DNA of 64,000 bases from the NCBI GenBank assembly GCA_032719365.1, contig CM064861.1, forward strand, positions 82,642,863 to 82,706,862, given 5' to 3'. The notes under the pieces are model-generated. The model was not told where the DNA came from, ran no database searches, and saw nothing but the letters and a program-made list of their open reading frames with translations. A program made the translations under genes and the position numbers. Shown piece by piece: positions 1-12,832 of the stretch (position 1 is the first letter of the stretch; every line of letters begins with the position of its first letter). The DNA comes from Prinsepia uniflora (taxonomy: Eukaryota > Streptophyta > Magnoliopsida > Rosales > Rosaceae).

Positions 1-1763
1 AAAACGCGCAAAACCGTAAACCATAAAGATCACAGATCAAATCATAGAATCACGTATAGAAAACATATAAAAACATATATGCATGCATCAAGAGTTAGAA
101 AACAAAGTCCACTCACAGACCATTCCGACGTCGCCTCGATACGCGCGCACTTACGTCGTTTCCGGCCATCCTGCTATCCTCGGCTTTCCTGAACCTGTCC
201 AAATCCCATACTAAGGTCACTAACCACTTCATTAAGCTTATACTAAAATCCCGTAATTTTCTCGAATTTTTAACTATTTTTAAACGAGCCCTAAAACCTT
301 TGGACATCCCGAAAACTATCGAGACGATGTCCGATTAACTCGAAACCAGCTCCAAAATGTTCGCTACATCGAATACTTTAAAAGTCGTGTTGGAAACTTC
401 CCCAAAAGGGGCTGCGCGTGGGAGCCACACGCCTTACTGTTCATCGTCTCCTTCTTCTGTTAAACCCGGTCTGAACCGGTTTGGTCTAGCCGGTCCAGCT
501 GTGAACCAGCGTTCACGGTTCCTGCTTATTTCGATCCATTTTTCAATCCTAATTAATCTAATACATTTGTCCCTTCATTTCCCATAATTCCATGTAGTTA
601 ATTCGTGATAATTAGAGCTAGAGATTACCTCCCAAAACGAAGGAGAAACCCCCCCCCCCTGTCTTCCTCGAGTTGCCTTGATTCCGGCCTCCATTTCTCT
701 TCCTTTTAAGTTGAATAGGTTCCTGACATCATCCACAACCTCACTATATTAAACACTTTGAAATTAAAGCACCACAACATGAATTGCCATTTTCGATTTC
801 AAACTCACATTTCCCGGGTTCTATGGTCGCCGTCCACGGCAGGCCTTGAACTTGGTTTCGATCGACTTGGTAAACTCTACTAAGCATCCTACTTGTAGCT
901 AATACGATCTTCTCTGTCCCAACATCCAATTGCCATTAACTGAAATAGGGCACCTCATCCTCTCTGTTTTCCCTAGTCCTTACACCACCGTCCACGACGG
1001 CTTGTCATGTTAGTACCATCCCATTCCCCTCCTTTCAGGCTTTCTCTTTCATTCAGATAAGAGGTAGAAACAAAGAAGATTGAAGAAGGTAGGGTGGGTT
1101 GGTTTACCTATTCCCTCTGTTTTCTGTTTGAACCATGAACCCTGTTTTGAAAATCCTTGAGTCGGTGTCCAATCTTCCACTACCTTCCAAAGAAGGACAG
1201 ATGTCCCAAACTTAGTGGACATCACTCCCCAGAGAAGACACTTGTCCACTAGTCATTGGGCACTGATCCCAATGCAGGATAATGACCAAAATGCCCTTTC
1301 AAGGATAAATTACCATTTTGCCCTTCGTATTCTCTGACCCGTAACTTCGTCGTCCGATGTCCGATGACGGCGTGCCACCTGTTGTTGAACTCAGGACATC
1401 GAGACCTATCCAACGGTCCTCGATGTACATGAAAGTGATTTGTCTTCCAAAAAGTCAACCCTTGCCCCTATTTTTTCAAAATTACCAAATTGCCCTCAAC
1501 CTTTCGAACGTCATAACTTCCTCCTCGGTTGTCGGAATCAGACGTGCCACCTTTCTATGAACTCGTGACGTCCCAAACTACATCACAGTCATCGGTCAGA
1601 GTCCTTTTGACTGCCCGATCAAAAAGTCAACATTTTGTCCATTCTAGGGGCAAAATAGTCATTTCGTACCGTCCGTCTGAACGCCTCCAACTAATCACCG
1701 ATTAACTACACTAATCCGTCAATAACACTAATCTAATCCTGATTTGCATAACGGGTCGTTACA
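1..1763 (-). mobile_element. LTR remnant cut by the window edge
   Basis: The sequence reads as a long Ty3/gypsy LTR on the minus strand. On the + strand it ends in GGGTCGTTACA at 1763, the complement of the TGTAACGACCC start seen on most LTRs here. Bases 1-420 closely match the reverse complement of solo LTR F (around 37,400-37,860), so the two belong to one family. The other end, its target duplication and any partner LTR lie outside the window. It may be a solo LTR inserted in the interior of element A. The short ORFs inside are not conserved and are not genes. Confidence 0.75.
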
Positions 1764-2578
1764 TTCTAAGAAAAATCACTTCCATCTCATTAACATATTT
1801 ATCGAACTCATGCTATCTCAAGTCTTTCCTAAGATCGTATTCCATATCGAGGACTAAAACTCAAAATCGCGTCCATAACCAAACTATATCAATGATAAAA
1901 AAATAAAAAAAAAACCAAGCTCTATCAACTAATAACTCAAGTAGAAATCACATCATATAATGGCACTACGCGTAGGCCAATACCCCAATACTTTTTGAAT
2001 GACGTTCAACACTGAACCACAATCCAACATTAATCAGAAAATTTCCATATACAATCACACTTTTTAGCTCTTTCTTGAGCCTTAATCCTTACACCAAACT
2101 TCTTCCGAGTCCTAATCCACAATTCTGACTCATGTTTGCGTCCTCATCCAACATAACCATATCCATAATTAATGCATATATGAACATACCAATACAACTA
2201 ATTCACCTTTAGTTCTCCCTATAAAGCACGGACATCGGGGAGTCATACACATAACCTCGTATCATATCCATCAATAACATTTAAAACATATACAAACATC
2301 CTGGGACATAACAATCAATAATCAATAACATTGAACTATCTCATCTAAAACACGAAATCAACAATCACCTAGAAGCTTACACAATAACCAACACACACAA
2401 TTCCTCCTATAAAAGAGCATAACACTCATAGTCCGATCTAAGTATCCAGAACCACTAATAACCCCCATAACTATCATGGGCTCGTCTACTAAGCTCATCA
2501 ATAGGCCATGCACGTGGTTCGTATCTCAAAGGCATGAAATCAACTACACAACTAAAAATCCTAGCTTTGATACCAAGT
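1764..2578 (-). mobile_element. Interior stub of element A, non-coding
   Basis: This stretch lies between the LTR remnant ending at 1763 and the PBS-flanked LTR starting at 2579, so it should be the leader region of a minus strand retrotransposon. I see no gag, protease or polymerase motif and no long ORF. The rest of the element would extend left of the window or has been lost. Confidence 0.6.
2564..2575 (-). other. Primer binding site of element A
   Basis: The minus strand reads TGGTATCAAAGC just inside the LTR end. This is the initiator tRNA-Met PBS TGGTATCAGAGC with one mismatch. It fixes the orientation: the LTR to its right is a 5' LTR of a minus strand element. Confidence 0.75.
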
Positions 2579-3988
2579 TGACAAGACCCTATCCAAATAC
2601 ACTAGAATAGTACACCCAGGCCCTACTCCTGTCTGACATAAACCTTGTCATACAAGGGATAAACACAAATTCAGCTAGTTCATGCCTTCACGTCTCGATT
2701 TTAGATTTTCATGCAGCGGCCCTAGAGGGTTACAAAACCAAGAAAAAGTGTGAGTGGACAAAAAGAAACTTTTAAAAAAAAAACATAATTTGGAAACATC
2801 CAGCATTTACCCTCTATTTTCCAAAATCATGTATGCATACAAAAAACCATTTCACTTAACACAGTTTATTTCCTCAAATCTGTGAAAACATTTGTAAAGC
2901 GATTAACCGAAAATCAACTGTCACCTAATCCATACATAGCAAGGTCAATCCATCATCATACAGAACATCAATCATCAATACCACTGCACTACTAGCATGC
3001 ACATCACGCACTCAGGATCTAGAGCCCAGCTCGACATCTGAGTGAGGACCAAACTAATCAACAAGAATCATAACATACATCTTGCATCACAAAGCACCAT
3101 ATCAACCACACACATTCAATCCATATCCAATATCACCACATAATTCACATATAGTCAATTCAACGTCATCATAGTACTTATACACAATCGATCACATTCA
3201 AACCATCCTCGAAGCATAAGCACAACCTCAATCATCATATCACAAGTGCACTACTGGTAGGCCATCACATACTCACTCGGGATACAAAGCCCGTGTCTCG
3301 ACGTCCGAGTGTAAACCGACTCAAGATACAGAGCCCGGACTCGACATCTGAGTCACCATCACACACTAGTCTCAAGATACAGAGCCATGCTCGACGTCTG
3401 AGACTATTGATCACAATACCATAACATATCCATATATAACCACACTACAACCCATAGTCACAACCACACATAATACCCATCTCAGGATTCAGAGCCCCGA
3501 CTTGACGTCTGAGAGTAATCAATCAACGGTCATCACAACATATAATCGACTCAAGTCCACATCACAATCATCATCATCATCATCATAAGTTTACCCCATC
3601 AATACCAATACACATACTCAAAAAAAATTTCAAAACCACACAATCAAATCGTAATCAGAAGTTCGGGCCTAAGCCCCAAGCACAACTTAAACGCTAGTTC
3701 TCGTAAAATGTGAGATTAGTGCTAATTTCGTAAAAATCATCTAAAAACATGTGAAAATCATAATTATTCCAAAATCATGTTATTCCATGCCATAAACCAC
3801 ATTAAATCCGAAATATCAAATAGAATGGTGTCTGAAACATAATTTACGAAAAACTTCGAATAACATGCAATAAAATATTAATAAAGTAGTCATAAAATCA
3901 TTGAAAATCCGATAAAATTCCTAATCACTCAATATCATCAAAATTACATAGAAAATCATTTCAATCATGTAAATATCCATGCATAATA
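2579..3988 (-). mobile_element. 5' LTR of element A, first part
   Basis: It starts TGACAAGACCC on + next to the PBS, the complement of an LTR 3' end. The LTR is cut at 3988 by element B; TAATA (3984-3988) is one copy of B's target duplication and the LTR resumes at 22,391. Between about 3010 and 3510 it holds degenerate repeats built on CTCAGGAT..AGAGCCC..GACATCTGAG, a family-specific internal array. No gene is visible. Confidence 0.8.
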
Positions 3989-5254
3989 TGTAACAACCTG
4001 TCCCGAATATCGGGATTAAATATTAATTAATTATGGTTTAGAATGACTAATCAAGGATTAGTTGAGTGAAATCGGACGAAATGTGCAAAATGATCGTTTT
4101 GCCCCCAAGCGTGGGCAAAATATTGACTTTTAGTTCGGGTGGTCAAGTGGACTTTAACTGATGGCTGTGACGTAGTTCGAGACGTCACAAATTCATAGAC
4201 ACATGACACGTCCGGTTCCGACATTCGAGGAAGAAGTTATGACATTCGGAAGTCGAGGGGTATTTTGGTAATTTGGTTGAAAAGGGGCCAAATGTTGACT
4301 TTTGACCCGGGAGGTCCAATGGCGAAGGGCTAAAGACTGTTACGTAGATCGAGTCGATACAAATTCATAAACAGTCGGCACACCGAAATCGGACGTCGAA
4401 CGGAAAAGTTGTGGTAACGGGAGCGAAATCGATTAACCGAACGAACCGAGGTTTGAATTAAAATAATATTATAATATTGTAATCTGACCAAAAAGCTGGA
4501 TCAATCTGGACCCTTGGATGAGTGACAAGTGTCACTCATCCCCACACTCACTTTCCCTAAAACATGGATCATGTTCCCCATTGGTTGATTATTTAATGTT
4601 TTCTTTCTCTCGTGCAATCCTAGCCGTCCATCTCATCCCAACCTCTCCATCTCATCCCTCCATTTCATCAGTCATCACCTCCATCTCTTTTATTTTCCTT
4701 CCACCTGCACCATCCTCATTTTTTATTCGAAACAAAGACACACAGACATATATCCCTCTCTGTGTTCATATGCTAGATCAGGGAGTGGGTATGAGAGGCA
4801 GAAAGGACGACTGAGGTGAGCTGCGCACGGTAGGGACGACGGTGGAGGAACCTAAAAAAATGCTTTGGACGTAGTTTTGAGGATGGAAACGGCCAAGATC
4901 GACGTCACGATGCAGTTGCAGGTGGCCGATCTGCACTCCTCCATGAACAGGTTTGGAAGGCCCGGTGATAGTGGTGTGGCCCGGGAAGGTCTATGGCACG
5001 CATATCGAGGCACAGCATTGTACGTTCTGTGAGTGGAGTTTGCTTTTATAAATATTATGCATGCCTAACTATGTTATATGTTTTATATACGTGATTTCCA
5101 TGATGATGATTGTGATTATTGATTCCGCGTATGTTGCACGTATTTTGAGATGTTTTTCGTATTGCACGTATGTCGAGACTGACGGTTTTATTGTGGTTTT
5201 ACGTGCTTGTGGTTTCATGAATGATGTGATTAAATGGTTTTGAAATGAGAAAGA

Positions 5255-5600
5255 TGAACTCGGGCATGATGCCCAATTGTTTTGGAAACCTCGGACTTGG
5301 AGTCCATTTGAATTACGTAATCGGGTCGGGGGCCAGTTGCTTTATGAAATCGGGCCAGTGGCCCAGTTGTTTACGAAATCGGGCTGAGACCCATTTGAGT
5401 TATATTATCGAGTTAGGGTCCCAGTTGATTTATGAAATTGGGCCAGGGGCCCAGTTGATTCATGAATTCGGGTCGCGGGCCCAGTGGTTTAAAGAATCGG
5501 GCATGAGGTCTAGTATGGTTATAAATGTGATTTCGGGTTTGAGACCCTATGTTTCATTAACGTGATTTCGGGCCAGGGACCCTAAATGGAATTGTGATGT
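5255..5600 (+). repeat. Degenerate minisatellite in B 5' LTR
   Basis: Units of roughly 30-35 bp carry a TCGGGCC..GGCCCAGTTG core with small variations, about ten copies. The matching array is at about 21,217-21,560 in the other LTR, where it is shorter by about one unit. Arrays at a similar relative place, made from different units, occur in the other LTR families of the window. Confidence 0.8.
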
Positions 5601-5808
5601 TTTATGGAGATTTCGAGCAGGGCCCATTGAAATGTTGTGAAATGATATGATAAAACTGTTTTCCATATACCATCTCGATATGAGGATATATGATGGTCTC
5701 CTCCAGGTGTCTAGGACACTGGGGAAGTCACGGTGCATTGCCTGCGATGGGTCATTGTACGGAACTACTGGACCGTATATTGACTCAGGAGCAGGATTGA
5801 TATGATTA

Positions 5809-5927
5809 GGCGTCTGGGACGTCAGGCATCTGGGATGTCAGAGATATGGACCCGGAGAGACCCCGGGCAGCACGCATTGATTATACCGTGAGATATGACA
5901 TCTGGGACGTTAGGCATCTGGGATGCC
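5809..5927 (+). repeat. Micro-hairpin array, B 5' LTR
   Basis: Four 15-bp units lie at 5809, 5825, 5897 and 5913, each with two 6-bp arms around TGG. Examples are GGCATCTGGGATGCC (5913-5927) and GGCGTCTGGGACGTC (5809-5823). Paired units are 16 bp apart. Arms are complementary if G-U pairs are allowed, except one mismatch in the 5897 unit. Function is unknown. Confidence 0.8.
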
Positions 5928-6385
5928 GGAGATGGTTATGTGGTAAATATGGACTATGGATCTATAAAATGGTTTTTCGGTTGAAATTGTGTTTATGGAT
6001 TTGGGCATTGGCCCACATAGTTTTTTATTTATGGATGTGGTATTCTACAGTTTTGGGCTGAGTTCCCACACTTGGTTTTGAGTTACAGTTTTGGGCTAAG
6101 GCCCGAATGGCTTGTTTGAATAAATGTATCTATGAAATGTGTTTATGAACTTAATTATTTTTGTCCACTCACAGCCTTTGTTGTTTTTAATGCCCTTCAG
6201 GTTGATCACGGATGCGACTGTAGCAGAGACTGGGAAATCGCATGCCTCTTCCATCGATCCTTGTGCACTCTGGAAGCCCCGTTTGGGTAGTGGCATCAGG
6301 TTATCCCTTGTTTGACACTTCGTGTTAGACGGGGGCATAGCACATTCCACGGTAATCCGGGGAGATTGGGATGGGTCGTGTCAAT

Positions 6386-6397
6386 TGGTATCAGAGC
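6386..6397 (+). other. Primer binding site of element B
   Basis: TGGTATCAGAGC, a perfect complement to the 3' end of plant initiator tRNA-Met, lies two bases after the end of the 5' LTR. It sets B's orientation as +. Confidence 0.93.
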
Positions 6398-7481
6398 AGG
6401 TTTGCTCTTTGTGTGCGTGCAGGTCGAGGGTATGATATCTTTGTCGGCTGCAGTTTGTTATCAACCTGATGGTAGGATACCAGCTTGATAGTTTTTGGAT
6501 TTGAATAGTGGATAGAGTATGATTGGCTCGATATGCTGTGCGTTAATGTGATTCGACCCAAGTGAGGTTATATGTGATGAACTGGTAATGTGGGACCGTC
6601 GGTTTGGTCATGTGATATTAGATTGTTGTGCTGCTAGGCGCAGCTGGGTTCGAGGAACCCCATTTGAGTAGTGATTTGGAAATGTGAACCTCAGTTGAGT
6701 AATGGTCTAAAAATGTGAACCTCATTTGAGTAATGGTCTAAAAATGTAAACCCTAGTGGTGGTTGCTAGTGTGAAGGAAGTTTGTACATCAGAGTTAGCC
6801 GATGACCTTAGTAGTGGAACCCACGTTGAGTTGATGGTAGGGTTGGATTTGACGTCTATACGATGTCAGGACCGTGGGGTCGGTCAGGTTGTGGATTACA
6901 CTGCAGAGGACAGTGGGGTTCAGAGGAACCATAGGGTGTGATTGTGGAACCCTAGTTTATGATGGATTAAAAAGGTGAACCTTAGTTGTGACTGGCGGAT
7001 GAGAACTTGTGCTGCGACGAGCGGTTGACTCTAGTGAGTCTAGTCAGAACTATGGGATTCGATCCACGAGTATAGGTTGAGATAAGATATGGAATCCCGG
7101 GTTAGACCGGGTAATAGTGTAATGTGTGGATACAGATCTCGATAGCAATGACTATTGGTCGATAGTCTTGTGGAGATGACTGGCTATCGAGGGTATTTGG
7201 TGTGGTTGTAGTAGTTGAGAATCAGGGGACGTTCAAGGAACGTTCATTATCCTGTTGTGAATTGTCAGAATGGTGGTACCCATAGTTGTGGGGTATGAGA
7301 GAGGCAGAGTTCCTTTCACATGAGCGGAGATACGGGGTGGTTGCTCGATATGAGTAATGACTCAGGGTTGACTATTTTGCACACAGTGTGCTAGTGTTGG
7401 TGATTGTAATAACGATGAGCCACGAGTTAGGGTGTGACTCCGTCATGATGGACATATGTTCGGTATCTGAGATTCGATAGT
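6398..7481 (+). mobile_element. Interior of element B, left part, non-coding
   Basis: No gag or pol motif and no ORF worth calling is present. The text repeats phrases such as GAACCTCA..TTGAGTAATGG (6660-6740). It runs to the insertion of element C, whose TSD copy GGTTG is at 7482-7486. Confidence 0.75.
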
Positions 7482-7486
7482 GGTTG

Positions 7487-10114
7487 TGACAGGACCCACC
7501 CCGATCCCCATAGGACCACCCGGGGACGTGCCCTGCTCCCGTCTGACACCCGACCTCACAAAACCAAAATTACCCTTAAAGGAACTCAAATGCATATATA
7601 TCCAAATTTAAGTCATACATAATATCTGAATACAAATAATGTCAGACAATGGATAGTTTCCAAATACAGGTTATTGAGCACGACTCTAGACATTCTACGT
7701 GCCAACCTACCCAGCAGTAGGGTTCAGGTGCGCAACGTAAACCTATGCCTCTTCCTTAGGAGCCTCTTATTCCTCAGTAGCACGACCTGGAGGGGTCAAC
7801 AAAACAATAAGGGTGAGTGGGCCGAAACTCAAGTTTATAAAACAGTACTCCATATTGAAAACATATAGTTTTTCCCCTCCGTTTTCCGAAATGCATGCAT
7901 CAGTGTCAAAAGCCATAATAACATATCATATACACATAAGCAGAATAATATAAACATAATCATAACCTCAGTCACTGCACTGAACATCGCAACCCTGACA
8001 TCCCAGATGTCTGACGTCCCAGACGTCCAATAAGGTCACAATCTAAAGGCTACGAGTGCCACCCGGGGTCTCAATCCTGAGTCCAAATCCCGAACCCAGT
8101 CCGGTATGGTATCCTAGATGCCTGACGTCGTAGACGTCCAATAATAGCAATCCTGCTCCTGAGCCACTCTACGCTCCGGTCCCTCCGTAGAATGACCCCT
8201 CGCAGGCAATGCACCGTGACCACTCCGGGGTACCCACATCCGGAGGAGACAGTACTACTAGGGTAAATCTATCTAGTGCAGTACTAAAGATAATCATCAA
8301 AATCCTTATACATATATATGACTCAAAATAGTGTATAACTAACCAGACGGGTCTCATGCCCAAACATCGTAATACGTGCCATAATCATAACTCAAGATAA
8401 TTAGATGTTTTTGCTTGAATCACAAATATATATATATAATAGAATGGAAAATAGTTATGCATGCCAAGGTTTAATGAAATCAAAGGCCCACTCACAATAC
8501 AATCGCGCTGCAAATCCGAGTGTATAACCCTGTCCAAGTGCTATTGCACGATTCCTGTCATGTCCAATGCATACGTAAGGGTCACTATAAGTCCCTACTA
8601 AACAACCAAGAAACCCTAGGTTGAAACCGGCCCGGGAAAGCCGTCTGAACACGCTTCCCAAGGCTTCAAACCCTAATTTGACCAACCTAACGATCTCCGA
8701 TTGACACAAAACCACCGCCACCTATCGTTGAAACCTTGAAAATGGTACTGGTCCCACAAAATTTACTGTTCACACGCGCCCCCAAGCGCCTGGTCAAAGG
8801 ATGGTCAACTCTGCTACAGTACATGCTGACGTTAGCATGACGTCAGCACTGACAGTGTCAGAGGACACGTGTCACATGCTCATTGGTCCATGGTCTGACA
8901 GTCTCTAACATGATGACATCATCATGAAATCACTGCTGACGTCAGCATGATGACATCATCAGCTACAGTAACCGGGTAAACCCGATTTGTAGAAATCGGG
9001 TCGTCGTTGACCCACGGCTTGACCCGATCACCGATCATGTTTTCGGCCACCATTTTCAATCAAACTTGGCCCTATAGACTCGTCACAACCCCCTCTACAG
9101 TTCTGTGAATTCGAAACCAGTTTTTAGGTTGAAGAAGATACCTGAAAATCAAAGGAAAAACCGGCTGCAGGCACGGGTCGTCTTCTCCGGCGAGTCACCT
9201 TGATTCCGGCCACGAACTTTGGTCCAAACTGGTCGTCTGAGTCCCTAAAACATGTCTCAGAGATGAACAATGAAACCTACCATCAAAACTAGCCGTTTCG
9301 AAACAGGGAAGAAAGTTGGACCTTTCGGGTTTTCTGACTTACCGTTTCCGTGTCGCTGCCATACGTCGTCCTGTACACTCCTCAGTCCTCCTGCCGCCCT
9401 GGTTCACCTAACCCTACGTTGGTTCGAGCCCTGGAGCGGAGGTTTGGACGGTTGGATGCTTCGAGGTTGGTTTGTTTCTTTTCGGGTCGGGGGGGTTTCA
9501 GGTTGAGCAGGCCAGGCTATGGTGGTGGTGGCTGGTGTCTGGTGGTGGCTGGTGGTAGTCTGGTGGTGGAGCAAGGCAGAGGGGTGGCCTGGTTGTGTGT
9601 TTGTTCTTCCTAAGTTGTGTTCATGGCTTGAGAGAAAATGAAAGTGAGAGAGTTTTCTGATGGATTAAAAAGAGAGAAGGAAATGAATTGAACGGTTCAG
9701 ATGAGCCCTAGGCTGAGATGAATGGCTAGAAATTGTTTAGGGAAAAAGAATTGTTTAAAAATGTAGCCAATAGGGACATGATCCAGAATTTGGGGAAAAA
9801 TTGTGTGTTGGATGAGTGACACTGGTCTAGATTGATTTGATTTTCAAATCAGATCCTAATATTATAATATTATTTTAATTCAAACCTCGGTTTGTTCGGT
9901 TAATCGATTGTACTTCCCTAACCATAACTTTTTCATCGTACGTCCGTTTTTGACGTGCCGCCTACCTACAGACTCGTGACGTCCTAATCTACGTCATGAT
10001 CATGTGTCAAAGTCCTAAATATTCCTCGGGGAAAAAGTCAACTTTTTTCCCCCCTTAGGGGCAAAATGGTCATTTTACAATAAAATAGTATTTACGAAAG
10101 TTAGGGTCATTACA
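7487..10114 (-). repeat. 3' LTR of element C
   Basis: On + it runs from TGACAGGACCC to GGGTCATTACA, 2628 bp, equal in length to its partner. It carries micro-hairpins (7997-8138) and TGACGTCA palindromes at 8838-8845 and 8937-8944 plus CACGTG at 8866-8871. ORFs of 60-90 residues here are not genes. Confidence 0.93.
7997..8138 (-). repeat. Micro-hairpin array, C 3' LTR
   Basis: GACATCCCAGATGTC at 7997-8011 and GACGTCCCAGACGTC at 8013-8027 are each perfect inverted repeats around CCA, 16 bp apart. A second pair follows near 8108-8138 (GGTATCCTAGATGCC, GACGTCGTAGACGTC). These are the reverse-complement forms of the units in element B. Confidence 0.8.
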
Positions 10115-10149
10115 ATCTACCCACCTTACAATAGTTTTGTCCTCGAAAT

Positions 10150-11524
10150 TTACTCAAATAAAAAGGGGTACTGTTCCCTCATTAAGTCTTCAGGTTCCCA
10201 CGTGGCTTCCTCGACGTCATGGTTCCTCCAAAGTACTTTCACCAATTGAATCATCTTGTTTCTCAAAACCTTGTTCTTCTGATCCAGAATCTGCACTGGT
10301 TTCTCTTCAAAACTCAGATCAGTCATCAATTCCAATGGTTGCTTCGGCAAAGCATGTGAATCGTCTTGTAAGTACTTTCGTAGCATGGACACATGGAAAA
10401 CATCGTGCACTCTAGCAAGTTCTGGAGGTAATTTCAACCTATATGCCACGGGTCCAATCCTTTATGTGATCTCGTATGGTCCAAAATAACGCGGACTCAA
10501 CTTCCCACGTCGGCCAAAATGGACAATCCTTTTCCATGGTGATAACTTTAGGAATACAAAATCTCCGACCTCAAATTCCAAGTCTCGAATCCGTCGATCA
10601 GCATAGCTCTTTTAGCAATCTTGCGCTGCCTTTAATCTTTCCTTGATGATTCGGACCGTTTCCTGGGTCATGTCCATCAAATCCGGCCCTACTGCCGCTC
10701 GTTCTCCTACCTCCATCTAGCAGATAGGTGTCATGCACTGCCGACCATACAGTGCCTCGTAGGGAGCCATCCCGATACTTACCTGATAACTGTTGTTGTA
10801 TGCGAACTCCATCAAAGGCAAATGAGTATCCCACGAATCCTGAAACTGCAGTACACAAGACCTCATCATGTCCTCCAGTGTCTGAATAGTTCTCTCTGCC
10901 TGTCCATCGGTCTGTGGATGGAAAACTGTACTGAAATGTAAGTTTGTACCCAAAGTGTTCTGTAAACTCCGCCAGAACCTGGAAGTGAAACACGGATCTC
11001 GATCAGATACTATCGACTCCGGCGTACCATGAAGTCAAATGATCTTTTTTCACAAACAGCTGAGCCAGTCGGTTTGGCTTATATGTCTCCTGTATCGGCA
11101 AGAAATGAGCTGATTTGGTTAATCGGTCTACAATCACCCAAACTCCATCGAATCCACTCCAAGTCCTCGGCAACTTAAAGAAAAAATCCATGGTAATGTG
11201 ATCCCACATCCATTCGGGAATTGGAAGTGGTTGCATAGCCCCATACGGTCTCTGCCGCTCTGCCTTGACCTGCTGACAGGTCAAACATCTGCTCACAAAC
11301 TCTGCAATATCCTTTTTCATTCCTACCCACCAATAATGGTTTCGGAGGGTACGGTACATCTTTGTACCCCTTGGATGCATGGCATAAGCCGAACTGTGGG
11401 CTTGCTCAAGAATTTCTGCCCGTAACTCTGCCACTGTAGGAACACACAAACGGCCTAGTTTCACCAGAGCTCCATCTCCTTGGAGGGTAAAGTCTTGCCT
11501 CTCATCCGCTTCGACCTCGATCAT
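10150..11524 (-). pseudogene. C integrase and chromodomain, frameshifted
   Basis: The integrase starts with an HHCC zinc-binding region: HPRGTKMYRTLRNHYWW followed by CLTC in the stretch decoded from about 11,400 to 11,270. The core has MDFFFKLP and VDRLTKSAHFLP. Near 11,047, in a T6 run on +, the frame shifts. The core then continues from 10,953 with HPQTDGQAERTIQTLEDM, which holds the catalytic Glu region. The C-terminal part (10,449-10,150) has the ARVHDVFHVSML motif and a chromodomain-like end, VLRNKMIQLVKVLWRNH then EATWEPE. Chromodomains of this type steer integration to heterochromatin in the family. The stop is at 10,150. Confidence 0.9.
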
Positions 11525-11551
11525 GTAGATACAAAGTGTCGGATCCTGAAG

Positions 11552-12823
11552 TTATGCCTCGATAATCCGATCAACTAGCACAGGTCGTACATGAAAACTG
11601 GCTAACAAAACTCCCTGCTCATCCATCCCCAGCATAACTCTAGCCCTTCGGAGTTCCACTAGCAAAGGAAAATGCACCATCCTCAGGTGTGCAACCAATT
11701 CTGCTGACTTTATGCTAAGTACGTCCGCCACAACATTCGCCTTTCCTGGATGATACTCAATTGTACAATTGTAATCCTTGATCAGTTCCAACCACTGTCG
11801 CTGCCTCACGTTCAACTCCTTCTGAGTGAACAAATGCTTTAGACTCTGATGATCGGTGAATATCGTGCAAGTCACCCCGTATAGATAATGTCTCCAGATT
11901 TTTAAAGCATGAACCACCGTTGCCAACTCCAGATTGTGCGTAGGATAATTTAGTTCATGTGTCTTTAGTTTCCTCGATGCATAAGCGATAACTCTGCCAT
12001 TCTGCATCAGCACGCAACCCAAACCCTGTAATGATGCGTCACTGTAGACTTTGAACTCTCCACTGTTATCAGGTAAGGTAAGAACAGGTGCGGTAGTTAA
12101 TCGACTTTTTATTTCCTGACAACTCTGCTCGCACCATTCGTCCCAAACAAACTTTACTCATTTTTTGGTCAAACGAGTCAACGGTGCGCTGATACTAGAG
12201 AAGCCCTCAACAAATCTCCGGTAGTATCCTGTCAAACTAACGAAACTCCGTACCTCAGTTACGGTCGTTGGTCTAGCCCAATTTGTAACAGCTTCGGTCT
12301 TCTAGGGATCCACACTAATTCCGTCTGCTGATACCACATGTCCCAGAAAACCAATGTTGTTTAGCCAAAACTGGCACTTACTCAGCTTGGCGTATAACTG
12401 TTTCTGCCTCAGCTTCCCTAACACCAACCGTAGGTGTTTCTCATGGGCCCTAGCACTCCTCGATTACACTAGGATGTCATCAATGAACACGATCATAAAT
12501 TTATCCAAATAAGATCAAAAGATCCTATTCATCAGGTCCATGAATGCTGCTGTAGCATTCGCCAAGCCGAAAGGCATCACTAGGAACTCATAATGTCTGT
12601 ATCTGGTTCGAAATGCTGTCTTTGGAACATCCTCCTCAGCAATCTTCAACTGGTGATAACCAGATTGTAAATCAATCTTCGAGAAGTACCGTGCTCCCCG
12701 CAGTTGATCAAATAGATCATCAATCCTGGGTAAGGGGTACTGGTTCCTTACCGTGACCTTGTTGAGCTGCCGATAGTCCACACACAATCGGAGGCTCCCC
12801 TCCTTCTTTTTCACAAATAACAC
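11552..12823 (-). pseudogene. C reverse transcriptase and RNase H, several stops
   Basis: The reverse transcriptase begins LFVKKKEGSLRLCVDYRQLN and continues through FSKIDLQSGYHQL and MPFGLANATAAF. The catalytic FIDDILV box lies near 12,477-12,497. The RNase H part includes GCVLMQNGRVIAYASRKL and DHQSLKHLF. In-frame stops are at 12,515-12,517 (Arg to TGA), 12,464-12,466, 12,302-12,304 (Gln to TAG), 12,158-12,160 and 11,552-11,554 (Gln to TAA). Several fit C-to-T change on one strand. No frameshift is needed in this stretch. Confidence 0.92.
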
Positions 12824-12832
12824 CTGTGCTCC

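Larger units (their letters stand above)
3989..6383 (+). repeat. 5' LTR of element B
   Basis: The LTR runs from TGTAACAACC to GGGTCGTGTCA, 2395 bp. It pairs with 19,963-22,385. It contains an internal repeat of GAAATCGGGCCAG/GGCCCAGTTG units (about 5255-5600) and a micro-hairpin array (5809-5927). Short ORFs here recur in the partner LTR only because the LTRs are duplicates. Confidence 0.92.

Noticed and set aside
4518..4814. ORF of 98 residues repeated at 20,492-20,776
   Set aside because: The repetition is due to the two LTRs of element B. The protein is low complexity and lies in a block explained by gene conversion, so conservation of the reading is not evidence for a gene.
5255..5600. 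CRISPR-like array of regularly spaced repeats
   Set aside because: The units are contiguous, diverged minisatellite copies in an LTR of a plant retrotransposon, without distinct spacers.
6386..6397. Fragments of tRNA-Met genes at PBS sites
   Set aside because: Only the 12-base complement to the tRNA 3' end is present next to LTR ends; no tRNA body is found.
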